A DNA stretch of 48,536 nucleotides. Origin: Choanephora cucurbitarum. Taxonomy: Eukaryota; Mucoromycota; Mucoromycetes; Mucorales; Choanephoraceae. Below, in pieces: positions 21,475-32,026 of this stretch. Position 1 is the first letter of the stretch. The number at the start of each line of letters is the position of its first letter. Position numbers and translations under genes: made by a program. Location of the stretch: NCBI GenBank assembly GCA_025331435.1, contig JAIWNI010000152.1:1-48536 (forward strand), given 5' to 3'. The notes under the pieces were generated by a model. It did not search any database. It was not told where the DNA came from and saw only the letters and a program-made list of their open reading frames with translations.

Positions 21475-21549
21475 TCATTCAAATAAATAAAGATATTAGA
21501 TAGTTTGATAAGAGAGGTATATATTAATTAAAGAAAATAAGAGAGATGA

Positions 21550-22707
21550 TTAAATGTCACAAACAATGGACTCTAAAGGAGCATTTTCATAAACAATGCG
21601 ATAAACAGTTTCAAACAAAGGAAACTCTTTTGTCATCTGACGTGCAACTAAGAATTCATGCACTTCCTGAGCAGTCAAAGTACCTTGTAGCTTTTGACCA
21701 TTCAATAGCTCTGCTTCTAACTGTTCAATTGGCTTTTTTGTTTTGGCAAATGCCTCGGCCACTTTACGGTTACGACCACCAGAGCATGTAGTGATCAAAT
21801 CGGCAATACCACATGATTCAAAGAAAGTAGTGTCTTCTACTGTACCAAAGAAAGTTTGACCAAACTTGCGCATTTCCATCAAACCCAATCGAATAATAGC
21901 TGCTTTGGTGTTACTACCATACCTAGCATCACGAATTTCCTTATTAGCTGATGACTTTCTTCCCCAACAAAAAATAAAACAAAAATAAAGCTTACCCTAA
22001 ACCATCAGAGATACCTGCACCTACAGCTACTACATTCTTTAATGCACCACAGAGTTCAACACCAACATAATCGCGGATCACATTAACATGGAAATAATCT
22101 GTATTGAATAACTTGAAGAACAATTGACCATCTTCTTCAGATCGGCTTCCGATAGTTGTTTCACAGAATCGTTCTCGAGCAACTTCATCAGCAATATTAG
22201 CACCACTGAGAGCAGCGACTTTAATACCCAACTTGTTCGCGATCTCCTCACTAAACAAGGTTACTCCTTCTGGCTTGATCTCCAAACCCTTGATGAGCGA
22301 GATGGCCTTTGCTTGGGGTGCAATATGGTCCTTCATTTGCTCACACACTTCACGCACAAATTGATGGGGCAATACAAAGACCAAAACAGAGGCGTCTCGG
22401 CTAGCCTCCACCAAGTCAGGCACCGCTTTAATGTTGGGTGTAAATTTGATACCAGGTAGATATTTGGGGTTTTCTCTCTCTCGGTTGATCACATCCGTCA
22501 ATTTCTCGCCCTTGAAGTTTTCCTCAAACACCCACTGTCGCACCTCAGATTCAAATAGGTCTTGATGCTTTAATACATTTTCACCTACAATCTTACCAAC
22601 AGCTGAACCCCTATAAAACTCATTTCATGAGCCTCTTTTAAATATGAAAAGAGAGAATGACATTACCAGTTTCCGGATCCAATGATACAAACACGTTCTT
22701 TAGTCAT
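21550..22707 (-). CDS. GPD1: NAD-dependent glycerol-3-phosphate dehydrogenase
   Basis: Three exons on the complement: 22707-22667, 22610-21996, 21922-21550 (1029 nt, 342 residues). The enzyme reduces dihydroxyacetone phosphate to glycerol 3-phosphate with NADH in the cytosol, supplying glycerol and lipid backbones and reoxidising NADH. The N-terminal Rossmann loop is [20 protein letters not shown]; intron 1 cuts the Trp codon inside this glycine-rich motif. Downstream are [30 protein letters not shown]; the catalytic-lysine segment [32 protein letters not shown]; and [14 protein letters not shown]. The length matches the fungal cytosolic enzymes and there is no obvious mitochondrial presequence. 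It is transcribed away from the Prp2 gene. The call is firm. Confidence 0.95.
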
Positions 22708-23254
22708 AGAATAATATCGTTTATGATACAAGTGAAAAAGAGGAAGTCGAGTACAAGAGCGGAAAGAAAGCATTTTATATGCCAACATTTGGAAAGAGAA
22801 AGAAAAAAAAAATAAGAAGATGCGGGATTATGGCTGTATGACAGAACACGTTTGAAAGGCCGTTAAAAGCATATGCTTATGACTACACATAAAATAATTA
22901 AAGACTTCTAATCAGATCGTACAAGGACCTATTTTTATCAATGATCTTGAGATAATTACTCATTCTTATTAATTTGTATACCTGGAGAATGATTGTCAGT
23001 ACACATTTTTCCAGCTATCAAAGTTATTTCTTTTTTTTTTACTCAAATAGCTCCATGCTTCACATGGGTTCAAAAGAAGAGCTTGATAGTAGCTTCTATG
23101 CTGATAAAGTAGAATAGTTTTTAGTTTAATAAATAGTAATAGTAAAACTTGTGCATTTCATTTTTCCTTGCTTGACTTTTTTTTTGATATACCTAATTTT
23201 TTTTTCTTTTTTTCTCTGACTCTTTTCTCTGTTCAAATAGAAAAAAATAAAAAT
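22708..23254. other. divergent promoter region between GPD1 and PRP2
   Basis: About 550 bp between two divergent starts. It has several poly-T runs (for example 23031-23040 and 23195-23215) close to the PRP2 start and A-rich DNA (22798-22812) near GPD1. No gene is visible; probably regulatory sequence for both genes. Confidence 0.5.
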
Positions 23255-26200
23255 ATGGATCTGCAGTCATGGGTATCTGACAATGCCATGAAGGTAATAA
23301 AAGAAAGAGAGGTGGCAACTTGACTGAAACAACCTAGTTAACTTTATCATTAGCTCATGGGCTTATCTGAATCGACTATGGTTGATTTTATTATAGCCAC
23401 AGCTAAAAAGGCTTCTTCTCCTCAAGACTTGTATTCAAAGTTAACTAGCACAGGTGCACCTGACAACTCAAACACACAACAATTTGCCTTTGAGCTATTC
23501 AGTCGAGTACCACGCAAACCATCACGCTCAGCTGCAGCAGCTCAAGCTCAAGCAGAGAAAGAACAACGCAAACGAGAGCAAAAAGAAGAAGCCAAATTAC
23601 GTAAAGCAAGTGAACGATACAGTCTAATGTTGGACGATGTACAGGAAAATAAGGAAGACGAAGAACAGAGACGTATACGTAAACAAGAAAAGAAGCTTCG
23701 AAAAAAGAGAAAGCAAGAAGAGTTGAGTGACGATGATACTGAAGTTAAGATGACAGAAAGCAGTCGATACAAGAAAAGTAAGCTTAAACACACTTCATAT
23801 ATAACATGACTTACATTTATCTGTGTATAGCTGAAGAAGAAGAAGAGCAAGAACGTGAGAGACAGGCAGAGATAGAACGTATGAAAGATATTCAAGAACG
23901 TGATGAACTTGCACAGAGACTGAAAGACAAGGACAAGGATCGTACCAAACGAGTAGTTGAAGATAGATCAGCAAAAGAAGGCAGTGAAGCTTATAAGCGT
24001 CGTAATTTAGCTGATGACAAACAAGCGAGACAAGAGGCATTGCCTGAACTCAGAAAGATCTCGAACCAAAAGTACTTGAAGATGCGTGAAGAACAACAAC
24101 TGGCATTGCTGGAGCAAGAGATTGCTGACGAAAAGCGGTTTTTTGCAGGACAAAAGATGACGAAGAGAGAAATTAGAGATCTGGAATATAAGGAAGAAGT
24201 ACTTCGTCTGGCTAAGGCGCGTATGAGTATTGACACAAAAGAAGATGGCTATGTGATGCCTGAGGACTACATCACCGAAAAGGGCAAAATTGATCGCAAG
24301 CGCAAAGAAAACGCACTGTATAAGCGTTATGAAGAGGAAGAAAAGTTTGAGACTGAGCATGATCTTTGGGAGAAGTCGCAGATTCAGAAGGCAGCAGCTA
24401 GAGCAAGAGATGAAGAGGACGATTACGAATATGTGTTTGATGACGATCAGAAGATCGACTTTGTGATGGCAGCAAAACTCAATGAGCCTGATCCCAAAGA
24501 TGTTGAACTGTTAGAGCGTATTGATGCAGCTGAACGTAAAGCCAAGTCTATTGAAGAAATTCGTAAATCCTTACCTATCTACCAATACCGAGATTCCTTA
24601 CTGGAGGCTATCGATCAGTTCCAAGTCTTGATCATTGTAGGTGAAACAGGTTCAGGCAAAACCACACAACTACCACAGTATCTTTATGAGCATGGATTTA
24701 CTAAGGGTGACAAAAAGATTGGGTGTACACAGCCACGTCGTGTGGCTGCCATGTCTGTGGCTGCTCGTGTAGCTGAAGAAATGGGTGTTCATTTGGGCCA
24801 AGAAGTGGGTTATAGTATTCGTTTCGAAGACTGTACATCTGACAAAACCTGCGTGAAATACATGACAGATGGTATGCTTTTGCGTGAATTCATGACAGAG
24901 CCTGATTTAGCTTCCTACAGTTGTATGATCATTGACGAAGCGCACGAAAGAACGCTGTCAACTGATATTTTGTTTGGCTTGATCAAAGATATTGCTCGCT
25001 TTCGACCTGATCTTAAGCTATTGATTTCCAGTGCTACCATGAATGCTCAAAAGTTCTCAGAGTACTTTGATGATGCTCCTATCTTTAACATCCCAGGTAG
25101 ACCTTATCCTGTTGAAATTTATTATACAAAGGCACCTGAAGCCAACTATTTGCGTGCTGCCATCACCCAGGTACTCACTATTCATGTCACTCAAGGTAAA
25201 GGTGATATTCTTGTGTTTCTGACTGTAAGTACTTCTTTGTTTTCGCTTTATCGAGAAAAATAGGTTGACATGCTTTTCTTTTGTATTATCGTAGGGTCAA
25301 GATGAAATTGAAGCGGCTCAAGAAGGTCTAACGCAGGCATGTAAAGCCTTAGGTAGCAAGATATCAGAACTTATGGTATGTCCTATTTACGCTAATCTAC
25401 CATCAGAACAACAATCACGTATTTTTGAGCCTACACCAGAAGGCGCTCGCAAGGTGATTCTGGCGACTAATATTGCTGAGACATCCATTACTGTAGATGG
25501 TGTTTCTTATGTGATCGATCCTGGATTTAACAAACAAAAGACATTCAATCCAAGAACAGGTATGGAAGCCTTAACTGTTGTTCCTTGTTCGCGTGCCTCT
25601 TCTACTCAGCGCGCTGGTCGTGCAGGCCGTACTGGTCCTGGTAAATGTTTCCGTCTGTTCACTCAATGGGCATTCTATAATGAAATGGAAGAAAACACAG
25701 TGCCTGAAATCCAACGTGTCAACTTATCCAATGTTGTTCTATTACTTAAAGTAAGTTGGTCTTTTTTCTTCTTAACATGTCTAGTTGTGATTTGCATTAA
25801 CATGTATTCTCTCTTTTGGAAAACATTATAGAGTTTAGGTATTAACGATCTTGTTAATTTTGACTTTTTGGATCCACCTGTAGAAGATACGATGATTCGT
25901 TCATTGAGTCAGCTGTATGCCTTAGGTGCACTAAACGATCGAGCAGAACTCACCAAATTGGGTCGTCGTATGGCAGAATTTCCTATGGATCCCTGTCTAT
26001 CCAAGGCCATCATTATTGCTGAAAAGTACGAATGTACAGAAGAAGTTGTTTCTATTTGTGCTATGCTCTCAGAACAATCTTCGCTATTATACCGACCTAA
26101 AGATAAGAAGATCTTGGCTGATACCGCTCATCAGAACTTGATGAAACCTGGTGGTGACCATATGTCGCTTTTGAACATATGGAATCAATGGGTAGAAACA

Positions 26201-26770
26201 GATTACTCTGTACAATGGTGTTACGAGAATTTTATTCAGGTCAAAACACTTGAGAGAGTAAGAAATGTGCGTGATCAACTTGTTCAACTGATGGATCGAG
26301 TCGAAGTCCAGCTTGTTAGTAACCCTAATCCTAACGATCCCACTCCTATCCAAAAAGTAAGTTTTTTTATTTACATGCTTACTCAATTGCCCCTGACTTA
26401 TCCACCATACATCTTTCATTAGGCTATCACAGCAGGCTTCTTCTTTAATGCAGCAAGACTCAATAAGTCAGGTGATTCATACCGTACCGTAAAGCAAAAC
26501 CAGACAGTTCACATTCACCCAAGCAGTGGTATGCTTGAAAAGAAACCAAGATGGGTTGTTTACTTCGAGCTAGTTTTGACAAGTAAAGAATATATGAGAC
26601 AAGTGATGGAAATTCAACCAAACTGGCTAATAGAAGGTATGTTTTAATCTATTTTGTCTGTTTCTTTTTGCCGTATATTTATATGTTATATAGTTGCACC
26701 TCATTACTATAAGCAAAGCGATTTGGACAATCTAGATGATAAAAAGAAAATGCCTAAGCAAAAACAATAG
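23255..26770 (+). CDS. PRP2: pre-mRNA-splicing DEAH-box RNA helicase Prp2/DHX16
   Basis: Seven exons: 23255-23293, 23354-23777, 23831-25224, 25295-25750, 25832-26356, 26423-26636, 26694-26770 (3129 nt, 1042 residues; human DHX16 is 1041). The N-terminus ([20 protein letters not shown]) and the charged, coiled region with EFATKK-like basic/acidic repeats match DHX16. Helicase motifs in order: [15 protein letters not shown]; Ia [86 protein letters not shown]. Then follow the winged-helix/ratchet region ([15 protein letters not shown]) and the C-terminal OB fold ([19 protein letters not shown]). Prp2 uses ATP to remodel the activated spliceosome before the first catalytic step. The motif order also fits Prp22/Prp43, but length and N-terminus favour Prp2. 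Confidence 0.92.
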
Positions 26771-27555
26771 AAATAAATTCTTCTCTTGGACTTATACATA
26801 TCATTCATCTTGTTTACTTATTTAAACCTGACCATGCTATTTCTATTTTGCAGCATGCTATTCAGTATATTACTTTCTGAAGACTTGTCGCAACTTATCA
26901 TACTTTAGATGAAGACATAAACCCTTTTTTACCACATCTACTGACTGAACATATGCTTATTTGTTTTAAACCATCTTGTTCTCAAGACTGTCAATTTTAG
27001 AAATGAATATAGACCATTTTCTCTTGTACAGTAACTGGCTCTCACAGAAAGCAACTAAAAGACTGTATACGACTATGTAAGTGCATCATAAAATAGTGTT
27101 TAGAAAGTCAGTAAACTAGAAATGTTTTACCGAAAAGGGTTTTAGCCCATTTATTTTCATATTGTTCACACAATTACTCTTGCATCATTATTGTTAAGAT
27201 ATCCCATTAAAACGTTGCAAAGGTTCGGCTCATTGCTTGAAGTGCTTAAATAGCTCTAAACAATGCAGATCCGAAAAGGTTTGGCAATAATCAAACTTAA
27301 AGTTCTTTTTTGGAATTTTTATCTTTGTCCTCCCCCAGGCATGTCACCCGAGCTTGGATTTTTAAATGCGCAATTTCAATTCTTTTTTGTGTAATCTATT
27401 TCCGAAATTGGTGTAGATAGAAAAGCTTAAGTTGAACAAAGACAGATTATGAGAGTGAATCAATGAATGAGAAAGAAAGATAGGGGTAGGCGGGCAAAAA
27501 AAAAACTTGCCTTTTTTTCTTTTCTTTTCTTTTTTCATCTCTTTTCTTCTTTGCA
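26771..27555. other. intergenic region, no gene recognised
   Basis: About 785 bp of AT-rich DNA. Near its right end are an A9 run (about 27498-27506) and a T/C-rich tract up to 27553, immediately upstream of the transporter start. No convincing coding frame. Confidence 0.5.
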
Positions 27556-29316
27556 ATGGCAGAGGAGCAATACTCTGATAAATCAGCATGGACAAGAGCC
27601 CGCCACTCTCGTATTGGTGTTGCCTGTGTGGTTGCTCTTACCTTATTTATGTAAGAGATGGATTTTGTCTGTAAAGAACAGACTAATCTTATCATATATT
27701 AGTGATATGTTGGTTTATGGTGTTGTGATTCCTTGTCTTCCTGCCCTTGTGATTGAACGTCTACATGGTAGTTCAACTATGGTTGGATTGTTGTTTGGTT
27801 GTTATGGTATGTTGCAATGGAATGAGTCTATAGATTGCTTACTATTGCTATGATTAGCTTTTGGTTTGTTAGTAGCCACTCCCTTCTTTGCCATCCTTTC
27901 AGATCGTTACCAAAATAGAAGATACCCTATGCTAGGCGGTATGCTTGGTATGATTGTTTCCACTCTAGCTTTTGCTATGGCAGATTCATATGCTGTCTTG
28001 ATTCTTGCCCGTGTAGCTCAAGGTATCGCAGGTGGTGCATCATGGTAAGTTCTGGAATGGACTGAAGAAAGAGTGTTGATCTAAAGCGGCTTATGTAATA
28101 GGACCATTGGCCTTGGGTTATTAGCTGATGTGTTTCCTACAAAGAGACTTGGTGTAGTAATGGGTACAGTACTGACAGCACACACAGTTGGATTTGCCAT
28201 TGGCCCTGCAGTAGGTGGGTTTCTGTATGAATACGGTGGTTTTGCTGCTCCTTTCCTGTTCTGTGCTGGTTTTGCTGTACTCAATTTCCTTGCCATTCTT
28301 TGGCTGGCTGAGCCTAAACATGATCACACGATCAATCAGACTCAAGATCACATTTCTCGAGCTCAAGAAGACATTGAGCAACCAGACGAAACTACACCGC
28401 TTGTTACTCAACAAAAAAAGAGTGACAAAAAGAAGCCCTTGACAATGATTGATCTCTTGAAGAATTGGCGTATCTTATCTTGCATCTTATGTGTTACTGT
28501 GAGTGCATCTGTCTTCTCGGGCATTGAACCTGCATTACCTATTCATCTGCAAAAGACATATGATGCGTCAGCATCGTTAATTGGCTGTAAGTAAGCCTTC
28601 TTGTTTTCAATGCAATGTGTTTATTTATTTTATGCATTAGTGATCTTTGTCGCTATGGTGATTCCTGCTTTCCTTGCTCCTGTCATTGGTCATTTGTCTG
28701 ATAAGGTAAGAGAGAAAGGAGAATATGGTTATGAAAAAGGAAAGTGTATTCATGCAATAATAGATTGGTAGACAAGCTATTTCTGCTACTGGAATGATTT
28801 TAATGGCTATTGCTTCACCACTTGTTGCATTGAATTACAGTTCTATCTATTGGATCATTCCACCCTTGATGATCTTTGGTCTCTCTAGCCCTGTAACTCT
28901 GACTCCTATTTTACCTGAAATGGGTGAAACTGTCAACGAAATGGTAAGTTTATTGTGCTTCCTTTATACACTCTTTTTGTTTCTTTACACAGAAGCTAAC
29001 TACGATTTGTCCTTCTTCTTTCTCTTATTTAGGGTGGCGCTGCCTATGCTCAAGGTAATATTTCGATTATAAAAATGAGATAGAGAGAGACAAAAGAAAG
29101 AATTAACCTAATGACCTCCTACCATTAGTCTATGCGTTGTACAACATGGCTTACTCTGTAGGTATGTTTATTGGCCCTGTTGTTGCTGGTCTCATTATGT
29201 CTGCTTCAGATTTCGAGACTTTAATGCTTGTATTTGGTGCGTCCTTGATTATCTGTAGTCCAATTATGATGGATTGGGTTGCTGTCTATAGAAAAACTAT
29301 CAAACTATTCTCTTAA
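27556..29316 (+). CDS. MFS transporter, DHA1/vesicular-amine-transporter-like
   Basis: Eight exons: 27556-27650, 27703-27806, 27858-28044, 28102-28586, 28641-28705, 28764-28943, 29033-29054, 29129-29316 (1326 nt, 441 residues). Exon 7 is only 22 nt. The spliced protein has about 12 membrane segments. Helix 1 contains DMLVYGVVIPCLPALV, as in the DHA1/SLC18 branch of the major facilitator superfamily. The loop 2-3 signature reads ILSDRYQNRRYPMLGG, close to the G-x-L-x-D-R-x-G-R-R/K pattern. Helix 5 has GFAIGPAVGGFLYE (antiporter motif C, G-x-x-x-G-P-x-x-G-G). The central loop is long and charged. This suggests a proton-coupled drug, amine or small-metabolite exporter in the plasma or vacuolar membrane. 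The substrate cannot be told from sequence. Confidence 0.85.
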
Positions 29317-29418
29317 TCAAATAAAGAAATTGTACATTTAAAGAAAAAGAAAAAATCAACCAATCAAATAGCCTTTATTCCTGTTCTTTTCTTTTTCTTG
29401 TTTCCCTTCTTTTTTTTA

Positions 29419-30571
29419 ATGTCAAGAAGCATGGAAGGCGAAAGTAAATCAAGGCGACCTGTCATGCAACCTTATGTTCCAGTACACAGACGCAATCAGC
29501 AACAGTCTATGCCTAGTGCTTCGTCTACTCGTCATTCAGCCTCATCTATAAAAGACGAAAATGATGTCAAAAGACGAGGCCGAGGACAGTTCAGAGCACC
29601 TTCCAATGACAATTTTACTAGCTTGAGTGCTACCGAGGAACAAGTAAGATGGGCTTGATATTATATAGCTTGTTCTTACAAGTCTAAAGCAGGAGATGCC
29701 ACTGGTCTGTTCTGAAAATAAGACCCAGCAGGTTGAGACTCAAGCTAATGAAAACAAAGAAGAGAAGAAGGAGGAAGAGGAAGAGAAGGAGGAAGAGGAA
29801 GAGGAAGAAGAATGGGAGTCAGCATTGAATTTGAATATCAAGACAAAATTGGCTGTGAAACCTATCACTACAACTGCTACTACCATAACAACTGATGAAT
29901 TAGGTTTGTCTACAAGCTTTATCAAAATGATGAGTTCATTTATCGCCACAAACTAGATGATGAAGCAACCACTGTATTAGATTGCTATGATTTCCCTAAT
30001 ACATTTAAGACATTTCACTTGAAGGATATCTTCAAAGAATACGACTCAATGCGAGGCGGATATGAGATTAAATGGATGGATGATACCCGAGCACTGATTG
30101 TGTTTGAACACCCGCATACTGGTAAACATAGAGAAGAAACTCTATATTGCTGCTAAATTCACTTACTGATGTCAAATAGCTAAAAAGGCCTATATTGAGA
30201 ACCTTCATAGCCCATTATTTAAGATTAAGCCTTATCGAGGCCATGTTGAAAGAAAGTGTATGTTTTAACACAGAATGGTTGACTCATTTCTAAATTTTCC
30301 ATCAATAGCTACTGGACCTGTCCCTCGTCGACCAGTGACAACAGATATGGTTGCTAGAAGACTAGTACATAATGCGTTAGGCGTTCGTTCTACAAAGACT
30401 CCAGAACAGCGACAAGCAGAGAAAGATCTGTTGAGAGCAACAAGAGGTAAGTGACAATAAATCACGTTCTTACTTAAACACCTCATTACTTTCTTATCAG
30501 AACAACGTCATGCTGAAAAAGCAAAGTTAGCTAATAGAGAAAAGGCCCTTGCAGATGCTTTTAATGAATAA
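29419..30571 (+). CDS. R3HCC1/R3HCC1L-like RNA-recognition-fold protein
   Basis: Exons: 29419-29643, 29693-29903, 29957-30121, 30180-30257, 30309-30446, 30501-30571 (888 nt, 295 residues). The N-terminal half is disordered: basic (RRPVMQPYVPVHRRN), then a run of about 30 mostly Glu/Lys residues. The conserved core is LDCYDFPNTFKTFHLKDIF, YDSMRGGYEIKWMDDTRALI and VFEHPHTAKKAYIENL. This pattern (Y-D-F-P, K-T-x-x-L, I-K-W-x-D-D-T-x-A-L) is that of the C-terminal RRM-like domain of the animal R3HCC1/R3HCC1L proteins. The C-terminus (PEQRQAEKDLLRAT, EQRHAEKAKLANREKALADA) is a likely coiled coil. No R3H domain is visible. RNA binding is inferred from the fold; the cellular role is not established. 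The donor at 29904 (GTTTGT) is the weakest junction. Confidence 0.72.
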
Positions 30572-30804
30572 TGCTTCTATTCACCAACTTTATGTACATA
30601 TCCTTGTTAATTGACAATACAAAGCTCTTCTTTTTCTCTTTTATCTTACATACGCACATACACACCATTTGCATTTCATTATCATCGTTGCAACTAGTTT
30701 ACTTTGTCTCTCTCCTTTATGATAAATGGCTTTAATTATTATATCATCAAATAAAATGACAAAAACAGTTTTTTCTTTCTTCGTCTTTCTTTGCAATTTC
30801 AATC

Positions 30805-31947
30805 ATGATAAACTATACAATCGATGTAAGTCATAGATTAAAGGAATGTACAAGTTGACTCACCTCTATTCTTCTTCCTCTACGAAATTAGTATGCAAAG
30901 GTAAAATGAAGTAATATTTGTTTAAACTATTGAAATAACTGTTTATGTCTTCTTTAAGGACGAGCTAAAATGCATCGGTTCAAGAGATACTTGTCCAGCA
31001 AAAGATAAAAATATTGGCGTGAGTTTGTTGATGCATCGGATGTAACATACATTGATTTCTTTCTTTTTTACAAACAAAGGAAGGTGAAATATGCTTGGGT
31101 ATATTAGGCTCAAGCTCAGGGCAGATACGCTGGTATCATTGGTAGGTAACTTGCCATTCCTTTTCTCCCTTGCAAATGACCCTTTATTTGGTTATCCCAG
31201 GACATGCACAACAGATAAAATAATTCGAGACTTCAGATCCAAGTATGATAAACCAGAAGACATGGAAGGCTATTCTGAACTTGAAGAAGAAGACAAGGAG
31301 AGAATTATGCGAGCATGGAGACAAGGTGGTATTCTTGACATTGAAAAGCCTGAACCTTATTTGATAAAGTAAAAAGAAGTAGAGGATAACAGTAAGATTT
31401 CATCTCAAATAAGCTTTTTTTTACTGGATAGACAAGAAAAGGATGAAGATCAAGTAGTCCTTGAAGGCAAAACAAGACGTACTTCGATACAAAAAAAGTA
31501 AGAAATGAACGTTGCCTTTTCTGTTTTTGTTTCTCATTTTTTTTCGAATAGTAAAGAACATGGTGGTTCTAAGAAAAAGAAGGACACTTATGTCAGTCCT
31601 AAAAAGGCAGCAACAGTTCATAACACTAGTGTTCCGAAAGTATCTTTAAAAGAAAACTATAAATCTTACAGCCAGTAACATTGTATATAATAGAACAATG
31701 CGCCCCCATGCTTACACTAAGTCATCAGAAAGTCGTACTGCAAAATCTAGCTATGTCCAAGTACCACCACATAAGTCAGTGAAGACATCACCTAAACGTG
31801 TGTTGAATGTCAGATCTTCAGGACCAGAATACAACCTTCCATCAACGTAAGAAAAAGTCTTATAATATGCATGATATATAACGAATACTAATATATTTAT
31901 TTTATAGTGCAAATAAAGCAGAAGAACGACAAAGCAAAAAATCTTAA
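30805..31947 (+). CDS. small protein with a single PARP-type zinc finger
   Basis: Nine-exon model: 30805-30825, 30892-30900, 30959-31018, 31080-31141, 31201-31368, 31432-31497, 31552-31639, 31722-31846, 31908-31947 (639 nt, 212 residues). Exon 2 is a 9-nt micro-exon (YAK). The spliced N-terminus has the PARP-type finger: IDYAK, then Cys15, Cys22, and after about 28 residues RWYHWTC with His50 and Cys53, followed by TTDKIIRDF. This matches the Y-A-K...C...C...W-x-H-W-x-C pattern that recognises DNA ends and nicks in PARP1 and DNA ligase III. A negatively charged helix follows (EGYSELEEEDKERIMRAW), similar to PARP-finger proteins. The C-terminal 100 residues are basic and disordered. There is no catalytic domain. 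The last three exons are less certain, as the frame to 31678 would also be open. Confidence 0.7.
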
Positions 31948-32026
31948 GGTCGTTGACAAAGAATGGTGCGACAAATAGCTTGCTAATCAATGTGTGTGCA
32001 CTTAAACAAATATACAGTAGTAGCAT

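Noticed and set aside
23255..26770. RNA helicase as part of the Mucorales sex locus
   Set aside because: The sex locus pairs an HMG gene with a triose-phosphate transporter and the RnhA helicase. There is no HMG or triose-phosphate transporter here, and this helicase matches Prp2/DHX16 in length and motifs.
29740..29949. Serine-rich frame opposite the Glu/Lys run of the R3HCC1L-like gene
   Set aside because: A direct reverse reading of GAA/GAG repeats.
31676..31694. A 19-bp intron in the PARP-finger gene
   Set aside because: Too short. An 82-bp intron (31640-31721) keeps the frame and has normal length.
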